A DNA stretch of 64,000 bases from Catonia carolina (Eukaryota > Arthropoda > Insecta > Hemiptera > Achilidae). The notes beneath the pieces were generated by a model that saw only the letters and a program-made list of their open reading frames with translations, was not told the origin of the DNA and ran no database searches. This document shows positions 23,761-37,335 of this stretch, piece after piece. The stretch covers positions 93,908,748 through 93,972,747 of the forward strand of contig JAQMRL010000002.1 in NCBI GenBank assembly GCA_035578175.1. Direction: 5' to 3'. A program made the position numbers and the translations under genes. The stretch's first letter is position 1, and every line of letters starts with the position of its first letter.

Positions 23761-24402
23761 CAAAATTGTATACTTACTCCTATAAAACTAACATCATAAG
23801 CAAATTGTTTGACTTCGTAATTCATGAGGAGGTAACACCACAAAAGAAAACGGTAGATCTAGAGAATGCGAACAAGTCCAGATCAGAATACATGATAAAA
23901 ATATTGAGAAGAAGGGAGATTTAACGAAGGAAAAACCAGCAATAAAAATTGACTTTCTGAAGGAGCTAGAAAAATTAAAATTAGAGAATATAACGATCTG
24001 AATGAGTAATGTGGTAGTAAGAGGTATGTCAATTCTGTTACCGAGAAGTACATTGCGACTAAATTCTTCGTAAAAAGAAATTAACACCAAATCTGTAAAC
24101 ATAAATCTGACTCACTCATCAATAACTTTCTATTTTTCCAGTCACTTAGAGAGCTTAAATTCGGCAAGTTGTTTCTATAGGTTGAAAGTAAAAACGAAAA
24201 CAATTGCATATCAACCATTTGCATGTACGGAGTAAATATTGGTGACCATCTTTAAGAATTTCTACCCAAATAGCTACAGCTCTAAAACTCGATTTGAGTA
24301 ATCTGGAAGTTATATTAAAAAAAACGAAGGCCTTCATATTTTGATCACTTGTTTCTAAGGGACAAAAAATGTTAATAAATATCCTAAAATAATAAATAAT
24401 AT
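23761..24402. other. AT-rich sequence with unassigned short open frames
   Basis: Open frames 23742-23924 (plus) and 23794-24102 (minus) overlap each other. The plus frame is charged (EEVTPQKKTVDLENANKSRS) and might be a LINE or transposon fragment, but I cannot place it. Confidence 0.35.
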
Positions 24403-25173
24403 TGTGACAATATCGAAGAAGACATGATTCGCGTAATTTCTAGAATATCGTTCATGAAAATAGTAAAGAGAGGATAATAGAGTGAAATAGTAACAATAGG
24501 ACAATAGTGACAATAAAGGTATGCCTATTCATGAAAGTTGTTTGAAATAACTGTGTATGATAAAAGGTCGGGTATTGTTGTACAGCTTTTTATGAAGGGG
24601 CCGGTTGTTTACGTTTTCTATTTACAATATTTGACTTGCATACAATAGATTTTTTAGCACTCGTTCATAAAGGTTTTTTTTGTACCTTACTATTTGTATC
24701 AAAGCTTGGTGTTTTTCGGGAAGGTTCTTTTGATTCACTATAAAAGAGACCCCCGAGCGCGGTCAGAAGTTAGTATTCGTTTGATCTTTGATGAGTGACT
24801 GTCGGGCATTATACAGGTTAACGGTACCGAGCATTGCGTTGGTCAACGATTGTTATACTGTCTTTGTTTGTGTGTTGTGAAAAGTTATTCTGCATCTGTA
24901 TTAAATCCAGTTTTTGTGTATTCAGTTTCATTTTGTACGTGTAATCTTACAAAATTGATTGTAAGTAGTGCTAAGTAAATTATTAAGTTATTAATTGTTT
25001 ATTATTTATTTTAAGTAAATTATTAAGTCATTTATTGTATTAATTCATGATAATTAGTTAATTATTTATTTTGTAAATCTTTTAATATAATAAATATTTG
25101 TAATTGTAAACTTTAGTGTATTAATGATTTAATAACCTTGATCCCGAAACGGACCTTAGCGATAAGTGTCACA
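24403..25173 (+). mobile_element. solo LTR of an LTR retrotransposon
   Basis: Starts TGTGAC and ends GTCACA, and is flanked by the 4-bp direct repeat ATAT (24399-24402 and 25174-25177). It contains a TATAAAA box at 24739-24745 with a likely start region about 30 bp downstream (TCAGAAGTTAGT), and AATAAA-type poly(A) signals near 25085. At 771 bp with no internal coding sequence on either side, it fits a single LTR left by recombination. A 4-bp TSD fits Ty3/gypsy; the family is otherwise unknown. It is not related to the 47-57 kb LTRs. Confidence 0.8.
24739..24745 (+). promoter_or_regulatory. TATA box of the solo LTR
   Basis: TATAAAA followed by a GC-rich stretch and a candidate initiator at about 24765-24775. 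Confidence 0.6.
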
Positions 25174-25177
25174 ATAT

Positions 25178-26680
25178 TATTTTTGCAACTTCCTAAAGAG
25201 GTGCAGTTTTCAAAATCTACATTAGTATATTTTATGGGATAGTCATTAGATAAAGTAAAGTGTGGAGTGAAATACGAAAAAACTGGGAAAATAATAAATT
25301 AGTTCGTTTATTCCACACCTCTTAGGCTAAAAATTGCCCACATGCAGCACGTGTGATATATACTACTTATACAAAAGACTAACAGAATTACTGCAGTCTT
25401 GATTACATATTTGTTCAAAAAATATATTTTAATGAAAGTTTTTTAAATATCAGATATATATAGGGTATTAGTGAAGGTGTCGTATAAGTGAAAATACGTG
25501 AGAGTACTACAGAAACGTTAGCTAACAGCACCGGTTGTCACAAATAAATGACGTTATTTACTGGCAATGGAATGGACGCATAATATGAAATTAATGTTAT
25601 CACGTAGTCTGTACTAACAAACCTGAAAACGGGTTTTGTTTAAAATTTTGTAAATTAACCAAGACAAAGGAAGATGGCATACAAAAAAAAATTATATGGA
25701 AGACATTTTTATTAAAATAACATTAAAAACACAATCCCTTGAAACGTCAAAGTAACGTTTTTGAATTATAATAAAAATCCAATAAAATAAACGTTTCGTA
25801 TGCTTGGAAACTTCCAGAATTAAAATTTACTTTATTATTTAAATAATTGTAACAAGGTTTTGCCGATGTTTATGTCATAATGTGTATATGTAATTTATCT
25901 ACTTGATATAATCAGGAAATGGTAATCTTTCTCAACTTCTGAAATTGATCCCATTAGAAATTTTTGGTGTTTCATTAGACAAGAAGAAACCCGTAACGTT
26001 TCTGATTACGGATCTTGCTACCTAAGACAGGTTTTCAAATATAATTCCTCCTTAACTTACAACTCCATGTATTGCAGACAATTCAGAATTTTAATTACAT
26101 TTAAATTATCCAGCTTCTATGAAACAACGCAGAGCTTTTAAATGTAGATTAGCATTTCCGCGGCATTATTAATGATTATGATTCTGTCTAAATTATCGCT
26201 TAAAGAAAGAGTTTTAAGCAACGAAACTTTAAACAAATTTTCATTTTAAAGCAATTAAATTAATCTTAGTACATTCTGGAATTCTGGGAATAGTCAAGAC
26301 GTAAAATTTTCAGTTTATAAATGATCTCAACTTTTTGTAAATCTATTGTAAGAGATTTGTATAAATTTGACGTGAAAAAGAAATTTAACAAAGTGTTTTA
26401 AAGCCAAATCCTATATTACTCAATTGGAGTAGATATTTTTTATTCCTAATTTTTGAAACCCTTGTCTTTTTTTTAAGCATCAAAATAACAAATAAGTTAC
26501 TGAAAGAAGCCTTAAATTTGTCGATCACTTGCGAGTTGATTCATCGTTCTTTTTTTAACACTTCCAATTGAAATTTAGTGTCTGTTATTATACAAATGTC
26601 AGTTATTATACAAATACAACAATTTCTACATGTGAAGCTAATATTTCAAAACTTGATTTACTTGAAGGCGCTTGCAGTCA
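25178..26680. other. AT-rich sequence, no supported gene
   Basis: Nothing recognised. Confidence 0.4.
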
Positions 26681-26689
26681 TCACCACAG

Positions 26690-27400
26690 TCCTGCAGGTG
26701 GCCAAGAATATCCCTTGGCCAGAGGCGTTTTAACGTCTGTGCTGAGTACCCGGTATCGTCCTAGTGTACATGTTTTGTATAAGAGGGTTGTCATGTAATT
26801 CAAATTTGTCATGCATTTTCTTGTATAGTTGTTTCGCAAAATCAATGACGTAAGGGATTTGTAAGTCTTTGTGCAACATTGAGTTTGTGATGTAAAAGGG
26901 GCGTTGCGTTCGTTCGTGGTTGTTTTGAATCGCCTATATACGTTTCATGTGTGAAGGTTTAGCAGATCTTCAAAGTTGAACTCCATGTGCCCAGATTGGT
27001 TTTAAGACTGTCTTGTAGATTGTTAATTTATGTGACATGTTTAATTTAGAACGTCTAACGAGTAAGCGTTTCAGTTAATAGAAGCGTGTTTTGAGTTTTT
27101 GGCGTGTGTGTGTAACATGTGCGTTCCATGTAAGTTTTTTGTCCAAGTGTAAGCCTAAATAGCGTGTTTGAGTAGTGTAAGGCAGCGGAATATTATTATT
27201 GTAAACGGTTGGACAGTTTCTTCGTCTAAGAGTAAACGTCATTTGTTGCGATTTGTTTTCATTAATTTTAATTTTCCAAAGTTTAAGCCATGACTCTTTC
27301 AGGTGTAAATGGTTTTGTGTCTATCGATTTGCAATTACAGGATCGGCATCAACCGCAAGAACTGCCACATCATCTGCAAACATAGCCAAAATTGTATGGA
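26690..27400 (-). pseudogene. Jockey-like LINE reverse transcriptase relic
   Basis: The minus strand reads LAMFADDVAVLA, the catalytic FADD (complement of 27369-27380). It continues through KTIYTNLKESWLKLWKIKIN, CRQMTFTLR-like text, TRYLGLHLDKKLTW, LTIYKTVLKPIWAHGVQLW and an ITNSMLHKDLQIPYV-like segment to about 26700. Many stops and frame changes are present. The order of motifs is that of Jockey-clade ORF2 C-terminal halves. Confidence 0.8.
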
Positions 27401-27575
27401 TACAAGTTTGTATGTCACCGTTATAATTTAATTTTTCAAAAGTAGGCTATACGTTTTTTAAACACCCTGCAGATATCGCGTTCAGCGTTGTACTGAATGT
27501 GATTCAACTGTTAATAGAACAGACGGTGAGTTACTGATCCATAGTTATGTTGATTTTTAAATAATTTAAAAATGA

Positions 27576-27640
27576 TTGATTGTATGTAATATTCACAGCT
27601 TTATAATTATTATAAAGCTGTGAATATTACATACAATCAA
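27576..27640. repeat. 65-nt perfect palindrome
   Basis: 32-bp arms around a single T at 27608, with no mismatch. Arms begin TTGATTGTATGTAATATTCA. No duplicated target is evident at its edges. Confidence 0.97.
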
Positions 27641-27699
27641 CAATAATTCAAACGGAATCATAAGAAGACATCATAATAAAAACCAAAATCAGAATTATT

Positions 27700-27850
27700 C
27701 TTTCTTACAATTTTATAACTCTTAACTTTCTCATTTCAACGCCAACCATCCAAGTTTTTTCATTTTTCAAATAAATCAGTCTGTCTTTTGCCTATCCCTT
27801 GGGTCTTCTACCAACTACGCTCGATTCAAGGATATCACAAGTAAATTTTT
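27700..27850 (-). pseudogene. possible LINE C-terminal relic
   Basis: The minus strand gives VVGRPKG followed by KDRLIYLKNEKTW and VGVEMRKLR, resembling the RPxGRPxxRWxD..KxD tail of LINE ORF2. Short and degraded. Confidence 0.35.
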
Positions 27851-28259
27851 TCTACTCTTTTTTTGATTACTTCTACAAAATTTGTAATAAAGAGAATTCC
27901 GCTCTTCAGTTCCCAATTGTACCTTTAATTTAAAAAACGTCAACAAAAGTAAGAATTTATTTTTAACTTTTACATATTGTTGGTGTAGTTTCTATTATTA
28001 TACCATTCTAAACTTTTGTTACGTTATTTTTTCCCAAATAAATATTTTGTTTAAACTTTTATGCCATTTTTGTGATCACGATTTTTCTATAGCATACAGA
28101 TGAAAATTCATAATTGTTTATATTTCGTACATTTCTGATAAAGTGATGAATATTTTATATAAAATGTTAGATTTATTACATAAACCATAGGGCATGATTA
28201 TATAAAAAATTTCAATATACCTTGAATTTCTTGAAGTGCCTTATCTCACCTTTTTGGTG

Positions 28260-28720
28260 ACCGAAGTTTTGGGACGTTCAACCGCGTTAAGAAAACCATG
28301 TCCTTAGGTTATTCTTTTTCTTATTCTTCTTCTTCCTATACCTTTTTTGTTGTTAACCCTTCCATGCGGAATAAATTGCAGAAGTGAGAATCTATACATT
28401 TTCTTATTCTTGGAGTTCCGACTCCATTAAAAAAGGTTGGCATAATTCTTGTAATTCGCTCTCTATCAGGATTCACTCTCAAAAGAGCGTGCTTACTCAG
28501 ATTTGTTGAGTCTCTAATATTTTTCAATCATGAGCCATTCCTTAGTCCAGGTCTGATACCATTTCAACATTCCCTTCGGAAACAAGTCTGAGAAGCTCGT
28601 ACTTATCACCCTTGAATAAGTGACCGAGGAAGGCAACTTTTCTCTGTATTGCTATGCTAATCTACTCACAGTCAACGCTCATACTTTTAAAAACCTCGAT
28701 GTCCGTAACTTGGCAATTCG
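28260..28720 (-). pseudogene. LINE reverse transcriptase C-terminal relic
   Basis: The minus strand shows EVFKSMSVDCE, LGHLFKGDKYELLRLVSEGN and then IRDSTNLSKHALLRVNPDRE, co-linear with the 19009-19590 relic (LGHIIRGPKYEILH and LRNLREAFNFSSHELFRAAV). Stops and frame changes are present. Confidence 0.75.
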
Positions 28721-31700
28721 TATATACTAATTACAAAATACTTAATTTTACCACCATTTTACCGTCTTAGTTCATTTTCTTTGTTTACACAGTAAATTAT
28801 CTCAGAGTAAATTAACTCAGGCTAGAACATCTATAACTCAAGAAGCCAATCTAGAACATCTTCAATATTCTGAATTTTTTTACATTTGTATTAGACTACT
28901 AACGGCTACGATAAAAATTAGGAAGACATCAAAATATATCGGTCACATCATGTTCCACCGAAAATCTTAATTATTTTACTTTGAAATGCAAAGTTGAAGG
29001 AAAGCGAGGTACAGTTAAGAACAAAATTCATAGTTTCAATACATCAAGGAGGAGGAGGAGGAGAAGGAGGATATTTGGGGGATAAGTTTTGAGCGAGTGT
29101 TCATATGCTGCTAACAGAAAATATAAATTATAAAGGCTGAAGTTTATGTACGTGGAATTATTATAAACTGTCAATTGATAATTCCTGAAATAACCAACCG
29201 TTGAGAACGGTATCATTGGTGTGGATCGATTAATTATAAATTTATAGTTGGTTGAAATATAAAATTATAAAAATAATTCGGTAATTGTTGTCCATGTATA
29301 TTACTTCAAGACGGTAATGAATTTGAAAAAAATATGGATTTAAAACATACACGGATAGCCAAAAAAAAAAAAATAGTAAGATAAAAATGTTCATTTACTA
29401 GATCTTTTGTAAAACGCTGGTTTTAAATTGTGAAACATATTGAGTAATTATTTTAGGGTCTTTATTTATATCTGTGTTCTCCCACAATACCACGACGTCT
29501 TATTTTGCAGAAACCAAAATCGTGTGACTACAAAGTGGTCAATAAATTTATGAAAATTGTTATATCAAATGAAATGTAAATAAATTACAGAGATAGTATT
29601 GTTTGAATGAATTATGTCGTTTTTATTAAATTTAAAAATATTTTTTAAATAAGAGAACGTAAAACCTAGAAAAAGATATTCATATCCCTGAAGTATTATT
29701 TTTCCGTAAAATTTGTTTTCGCTTTGTACGGAGCAACATTAAATAAAAACATTAAAACTCTGGGGTGTATTCCAATATACATGGAGTTTATACTTTTTAT
29801 ATATTTTAATTTGAAAATAAAACCAAAACAGTCGGGAAATTGGCTTAATACGATCGTAAATTTAAAACTTACACATGCAATATTTAAGTAACATATTGAC
29901 AGGTTTTCATTAGTTTTGACAAAAAAGTACTTATTAAACTGACCTTTTATAACTTTATTTCCGCCAAACTGTAAAAGTTAAACAATGAGTAGGGCTATTA
30001 GCCTACTACTTCCTTTTTTTAAATGTTGAAACCTAATCTACTAAAAAAGTTATTAACTTTTTTTAACAAAGTATTTTACATTACATGCTGTGTTAAGAAA
30101 GATTTTAGCTCAGTAAAGTTAATGAAATAAAGCAAACATTGTTAAGAAAATCAATTTGTTTAATGGCGTTCGTAATCTGGGATTGAAATTTTAGTACGGC
30201 CAAGCCGTGAACAAACATTTTGGACTAACCCTTTTTCCTTTAAAAAGAACGACAGTAAAACGGTGTTTAATAGGATTTCATGCGACATTTATTTCTTTTT
30301 TGATATTAAAGGAAATAAAGGTAATGCGATATTCAACATTTATTAAGGTTTTTGTACTTCAGAACACAGAACGGTTTAAAAAAATTCAATTTTGAAATTA
30401 AACATTATCTTTATTACCTGTCAAATACATTTACGTAACAAAATCATCATTTTTAAAAATACTAGTAGACTACCTGTAAAATTATAGTTGCAAACCTCAC
30501 AATATAATGGTGAATTTCAGCAAACGTAATTTGCATTTCAACGCTTCATTGCACTTTTAACTAAATTGATATTGAAAACTGTATAACCAATATACTTCAT
30601 TTTCCCTTAATATTTTTTAAACCATTAATACCCTTTAGTTAATTATCATTTTATTTGTTTTATGACTGCATCCTTTGTATTTTATTATTTAAAACAATTT
30701 ATACGCATTTTTTTGTAAAATATTTATATCATAATTTTACAAACATTATACAGAAGCCATCACTTCTTATTATCAAAATGAAACTCTAGATATCTGATCG
30801 TACTAATCGGTGGTCATAATACCCGAAAATCGCTTCACTAACAGAAACTGGCAAATTGAAAATCTATCACAAATCAAGGGTAGACCTACGTTTTTATAAA
30901 AGTCAGTCGAGTTTTTTAAAAACTTACGTTTTTTTTAATGAGTCACGAGTTTACTATCCTTCTAAAAAAGGGATTTCAATAAATAATAATAAATAAATAA
31001 ATAATTGTTTTAAATAAATTATTTAATAAATAAATAAATAATTTTTATTTATCATTTCAAAATACAGAAAAATCAAAAGAAACATATTACATTAATTACT
31101 GCTATTACTGATACATTATTACTTTACGCGAATTGATAATTACGGTGCAGGGGATTTCAACTTACCCAAATATGGCTCAGCCTTGTTCTAGGGTAGACTT
31201 TATGAGTGCTTCCCGTTAAGGCAGAAGTCTGAACGTATGACTTAAAATTAAAGTAATTGAATCAGTTAAGGATAAGAAGGAGTCAACATCCATTGGATTT
31301 TGCGTCTATCTGTTGTGTTAAATGTGTGAATACAGTATGATTTATTGTACCTGAGGCGTATGCATTTCATTCTTTCCTAATAACTCTATGGTTGAACTCT
31401 CTTTAGGCAAAACAATGGGACAGAATTAAGTTAAACATATCAGATAAAACAACCCCTCTAATATTTTCGTTTTAGGTTTGTATATTTTTGTTAGTTTTAA
31501 AAAATATAAGCAGTGGAATAAAAATATGTGAAGCGTAAATTAAATTTGTCCCCACAAGGGAATGGCAATTTGAAGCGTATTTATAAATATATCATCAGTA
31601 AATATGTTATTATTTTATTTTTACAATATTCTCGTTCAATTCTAATCCTTCTTATAGTAAGGAATATTACAAATAACACAAATTATCACGTAAATACATT

Positions 31701-31867
31701 ATCATCTCGTAAATCTTTTATATTTACCGCTTTAATCAACTTAAATATTTGTTACTTTATTTCAAGAGTAATCTAATGCTTCATTTATTCCTGGTAAGTC
31801 AATATAATAACACATAAATCCTTTTCTAATATATATATATATATATTTTAATAATTAAGATTGAATG
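28721..31867. other. AT-rich sequence, no supported gene; small microsatellites
   Basis: A (GGA)n tract lies at 29047-29069 and (AAT/AAAT)n runs at about 30981-31045. Open frames such as 30207-30395 and 31528-31776 have no domain and biased AT-codon composition. Confidence 0.45.
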
Positions 31868-32100
31868 TGAGGACCTACTCTCTTCTTAGATTTTCAGTCC
31901 CACACTGAATAATTTTTATAATTCTTCCCCTTTTCTCTAGTTGCCTAGCAACGAGATTTTGTTTGTATAAAATTTATTAATGTTAAATAATTTTGAATAT
32001 TTAATATCAACCAGCTGGCTCTATTTATATTTATACTTTAATAGACCAAAACATAAACACAGCCAGCTGTCAAGTCATTTTTGTATCGTTACATATGTTA
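31868..32100 (-). repeat. SINE family B body, copy 3 (diverged)
   Basis: Reverse complement aligns loosely with 15432-15662: GTTGCCTAGCAACGAG, ACCAGCTGG and an AGACCAAAACATAAACA-type end. More diverged than the 39.3-kb copy. Confidence 0.55.
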
Positions 32101-34485
32101 AGCGGCATCAGGTAGCTGACGCGGTGCCATCAGGAAGGGCAGCATACCGCAAAAGGTACCGTAAAGAGCAGCATAAGCAGTGAAATCAAAATACAATTGG
32201 ACTATCCAATAACTAAAAATCTTATTCAATGCTTTTCTATATTGGTCATGTTATTCCACTTTGATTTCAGAAAATAGTGCAAGTGCATCTTTGAAGAGCA
32301 CTCGCCGAAGGACTTTTGATCTAACATACATTTTGTGAAAAAAGTAAGGGACGGCAATTCGAAGATTTGCTTCATACTGAGGAAATCTAACGAAGGGTAT
32401 TCCAGATTAGACGTGCAGAGCTATGAGTTCAAGGACAAATGGTAGTAGTCCGTCAAAAAATAAATACTACTAAGAAAGTTTTATGAATATTACTGCTATA
32501 TAGTTTACCATTATTAAATCGTATGGATACGTACAATAAAAAAATAAAATATTAAAACAAGAATATTAATCCAAAGTTGTGAAGTTCGTGCGAATGATTA
32601 AGATGCATGGAAACGTTCATTCAATGCAGAAAAATAAAAATAACTAATATATTAATTTTGTAATATTTGAATACTTTAATATACTTAAACAATTGATAAA
32701 AATAACAAATACACAAATATTAACTACGATTTAAATTTTATATAATTTCATTTATAAAATTTGACTTTAAACTTGGATGTTCTTTCTCCGTAACTCACAA
32801 TATAAAATTTTATAATTATCGCTTTACTTAACTTTAAACCAAAATAACTGAACTAATGATGAAAATACAGCGATACTGTACTCATACAAAATAATGCCCT
32901 ACTGTAGATATACGTATACTGAAATAATGTCATACTGTACTCAACGTTAAATTTTTCCTGTATATAAAAACTCGGTACAACCCCCCTTTTCTATTTATGA
33001 CGTCGGACCAATGAGAACCTTCTTTTTATTTTCAAAGGTCACATTGTCCGTTAAAATTTCCAAAAGTCACGTGTAAGCAATGTCTACACATAATGCAAGT
33101 TAATATACTGTATAGTGATTGCTTACTTTAACACTGGCACATTAATTCTACATTTAATGGGCTATTTAGACAACTAACCAACTTTTCGCCTCTTAATATT
33201 TACTAAATTTTGCCGACACAAACATACATAAAAATTTATCACTATTATGTCGGTACCATTAATGTATATTTATGAGCTCACTGTTACATTTAATTGATTT
33301 TTTCTTTTATTTTTAAAATTCTTACCCTAAATATTTTAACGACTACTTAAAATAAACTATTTTCTTCGTTTGTTTTATATATACATTAATTCGTCAGTAA
33401 CATAATTAGGATCTCTAATTATGTACGATACAATAGTTGTAAAAATAGATAATAGTATACTTTGAAATATTAAGTTTCTAAGGTAATGGTGTTGGCGTAG
33501 TTGAAGTTAATACTGTAAATGCTAAAAGGAAAGGATAATATACTTGGGATGGATATTACAAGAGTGTATTATGATAATAGTAGTGCTACTTAAACTACAT
33601 AACATCAACATTAAGAGTCCTAGTAACAGCACAATCTGTTACATACTTTGTAATTTATGCCATTTCACGTATTTCTAAAGTAAGGATAACAATATTAAAT
33701 AAAAAATACATTTAATTTACAGCACTTTATAAAACGAATTATTTTACATTAACAATTTTTTTCCAAAACTGTTAACCATTGAACGCATAATTTGATGAAA
33801 AATACCCTTAAATTAGATATTTTATTAAAAACTATTTCTGAGTAGTCATTTCAGTTTTCCTATCGCAACGAAAATTTATTTTTATTTCATAATTTTATTT
33901 TAAAAGATAAGTTTTAAGTTGAAGTAGTTTTTATTTTCAGAAAAATTGACGTTTGAAGGAGACCGCCTGCAGCGATTGTTTAAGCTTTTGTAATATCTGT
34001 TACTCTTCGTTTAACCTTTGAAGTACCATACACATCCTAAAAAAACAAAAAGTAATAAGACTTAAAAATAAATGTCAATGGAGATTCTTAAATACAAATT
34101 ACTTTTAAATTGGGTCACCGGTCAGTATTTTATATTCCATTATTTTAATATTTAAAGAAATAACAGGAGAATTTATTAATAAATAAATTTTAAAATGCAA
34201 TTAAAAGTAAATGTGATGATTTTTTTAAATAACTAAAACAATATCCAACAGTATTTCTTACAAAATAAAACAAAAAAGTATTTGCAATTTTTAGAAACGG
34301 TAAATTTTAACAAGTAATTGAATGTTGATAACGGATGTGAAAAATGATATTAAAAAAGTGTTAGGAGGTTATGATGAAATAGCGAAAAAATATAAATTCA
34401 ATTAACGAGGAAAGTATTCAGTAATTCTGATTTGGAGAATGAGTTTCCAGAAAAGTCAAAACTTTTTTTATGCGGTCTACAAGAC
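32101..34485. other. AT-rich sequence, no supported gene
   Basis: At 32100-32182 a short GC-richer plus-strand frame reads RHQVADAVPSGRAAYRKRYR before a stop; unrecognised. A TATATAAAA motif sits near 32961. No larger gene is visible. Confidence 0.4.
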
Positions 34486-35111
34486 TGTAACACTAAGCTT
34501 AGGTTCGTTCGGAGTCTGGGTAAAATAAATAATAAACCGGCTTTCTTAAATTTATTACAATTATTTATTTACACAATTAAAAATTACATTTAATTATTAA
34601 CGTTAACCTACTTACAAATACAATCCGATTACTTCACTTAAATTGATTATAAAACTTAAAACTAAAATGTGATTTTATAAATAATAGCTTCTTACGTACT
34701 ACTAATTACAGTATGCAGATCTTTTCATAACGCACTTCTTACAATGTGTAGAAACACTTGCTAATGGCACTCACTCACTCATAATTGTGTCGCAACTTGA
34801 ACTGAACTATAAAGGGCTACCGCCCGTAAATACCTGTAGTGGTTGCCTTTTCCAAAAAGTCATTGCATAATAAGACGCAATTGGAGACCAATCTACGCTT
34901 TACCAGAAAAATTCAAAACGTAGTAAAAATGATTAATAACAATCAAAAGAAATACCCGCTACCTCTTTTCCAAGAACTCTTATTCAAAAAATCTCATTCA
35001 TCGCCATTCCCTATCCTTGTTCAACACACTCCACGCCATACAATACACAATTCTAACAATAAATAAACTATTCCATCAAACATTTTCAGAATATCACTGT
35101 ATAATGTTACA
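34486..35111 (-). mobile_element. probable solo LTR, minus orientation, without matching TSD
   Basis: Read on the minus strand it starts TGTAACATTA and ends TAGTGTTACA (inverted ends TGTAACAYTA). It has a TATA-like TTTATAG followed by AGTTCAGTTCAAGTTG mid-element, and AATAAAT/AATAAA signals before the 3' end. These are normal LTR landmarks in the right order. Flanking 4-mers differ (AGAC and ATAA), and neither side shows a primer-binding site or polypurine tract, so it may come from recombination between two insertions. Confidence 0.6.
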
Positions 35112-37126
35112 ATAAGCACTATAATATGAGAAAAACTGACAACTACACATTGTTGCAAAGTACTACCTAATTATACATTTTGATTTCAACGTACGGTCGA
35201 AGGTCATGTTTCCCCTTTCCACTGCATAAGATTTCTCCTGAAACCCCTTTCGCGACTATTAGTTCGTCACCATAGTTTATTTTTAGCCATTTTTAGGAAA
35301 TAATTTATATAGTTTTCAAATTAGGTATACACACAATCTTGGCTCTTATCAAAATAACACACCAATAGTTCCCCACTCTAGAACTTGAACTTCGTCCTCC
35401 ATTTAGGAAAATTGTGAAAAACTCCTGTTCTTCGTTTGCGTTCTTATTTAATGTGCCCAAACGGTTGTTCTAAATTAAAAATCTTAAAAGCAGCTTTGTA
35501 GAGAATTAAATTTTTTGCAAGAAAAGATCTAAGCATTTCTTCGGTATGTACTTAAGTAATTCGGCAGTTATCCGTCAACAAAAAAAGGAAATCAAAGTAG
35601 TGTCTACACTGAACTTGTGTGCTTAAACCCTTTTCAGCCGCTCCAGTTGCATACGTTTCATTTAATACGGTTTACAATCATAACACATTGGGCTTATATA
35701 TGTGAAAGCCCTCATTTGCTCGGTCATTCGTGTTATCTTACATCCAATGATTTACAACCGTTAGTTTTGCGTCGTTATTCCTTACGTGATCAGAAAATTA
35801 AATTGAATTATTTGAAGCCTTTTGAAACCCTTTTGGAGAGAAATCTGTAAGCCGTAAAATGAACTGAGCGAAATTATATTTAAAAACAAAAATATTTTAG
35901 GATCTGTGTGATGTCATTTATGCATTATTATAATGTATAATTATTTTGTAACGCTTGATTCGTACTGACCCCAGACAATTTCGCGGGGTTGGTGAGGGGA
36001 GGAAGTGGCGTGACCTTCAACCGCACGTTACATTTAAATGTATTTTGGTTTAATCGCTCCTGTTGCTCAATTTTGACCAGGAAAATTTGAAGAGGGTTCC
36101 AGTAGGGTTTTTTAACGTGTGACTGTCATATGGTTATCATAGAAAAAATTTCATTCAACCGCTTTAATTAAATACTTAATAGTAACTTTCTACTAGCTAA
36201 CTGATTGAACTGGCTCGAAGTCCATTGTAAAATTTATATTTGCATAAACCCAGCCGACTAATGACATTATTGGGATGTCATTTTTACTTTTAACAGTTTA
36301 GTGAATTTATGCGGCAATATGAATAATTTATATGTTTGTGTTTAATTCTTGTCTGTAAATAAACTCTGTGTGTGTTTACTACAGCGTTGCTTTACGTATA
36401 AGTTATTCTAATGAATGAATATATTTTGGGTAATATAATAAGAAGCTTGCAGTTTGTCAAATATAAGAATATGGCTGTCGTATTCCCAGTTAATTTTTCT
36501 ACGTAGTAGTGAATGTCTGAGGTAGAAGTAAGTATTTGTTGTGGATAAAGGGCTAGTGGTTAAATAATATGCAAATTATATTACATTATGTATTCTATAG
36601 GCAACCCGCAATCTTCTTCACGGTCTACAGTTTTATCTCCTTAACTCCTAAAACTAAGCAACTTTATTTCTTCTTTTTCACTTTTATATCATCCCTCTTA
36701 CATTGCTCACTAACCGTAGGTTATTAAAAATACTGTGTACAAATTACAGATAACGCAATACATAAGAAATTTAGTATTACATTATAAAGAATGTTTCCTT
36801 GCACCGAAAACAAATTTACTCCAATGCTGTCAAATCTAACGCATTTTATTTACAAATAAATTCAGAAATATGAATTATTTGATTGCTTAATTCATTTTGT
36901 CCGCATGAAAACAAAAAATATTTACACATTAAAACATAAATTTCTAATTTATTTTTGGCAAATCTCTATTTATCATCTCTAGATTTAAAAAGTGATCATT
37001 ATTATCACTTAAATATTTCTATCTATAGTAAAAATTTGTAATGTGGTTTTATATCACTTATCAGAAATTTTCTTTTGCGCGTAAAACATCTTTCACGGTT
37101 CCATAATTCAAATCCTAGTACATTAC
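35112..37126. other. AT-rich sequence, no supported gene
   Basis: A 77-codon plus-strand frame (35617-35850) is not recognised and has no splice or domain support. A GC-richer patch near 35975-36030 is also unexplained. Confidence 0.4.
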
Positions 37127-37335
37127 TTTTATACGTATTTGAATACTAGACAGTGGATAATAGTGTACGTTGGTTGTGGTTCAATTAACCATACTCTCTC
37201 AGGAATGGTCAGCCTGAGTCTGAAGAAGACTACAGCTTAGTTACGCGTCATGCGTTATCAGTCTTATCTCATTGGGTCATGGGATTACTTACTGTCTTAA
37301 AATTAAACAAATTGCAACGTATATTAGAAATAAAA
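37127..37335 (+). repeat. dispersed repeat family C, copy 2
   Basis: Matches 15958-16165 in the same orientation (TTTGAATACTAGACAGTGG, GGTTCAATTAACCATACT, AAACAAATTGCAACGTA) with more substitutions. Confidence 0.75.

Noticed and set aside
32961..32970. TATATAAAA as a gene promoter
   Set aside because: AT-rich DNA gives such motifs by chance, and no downstream gene was found.
35617..35850. 77-codon plus-strand frame
   Set aside because: No recognisable family and no clear splice or promoter context; kept only as unexplained sequence.
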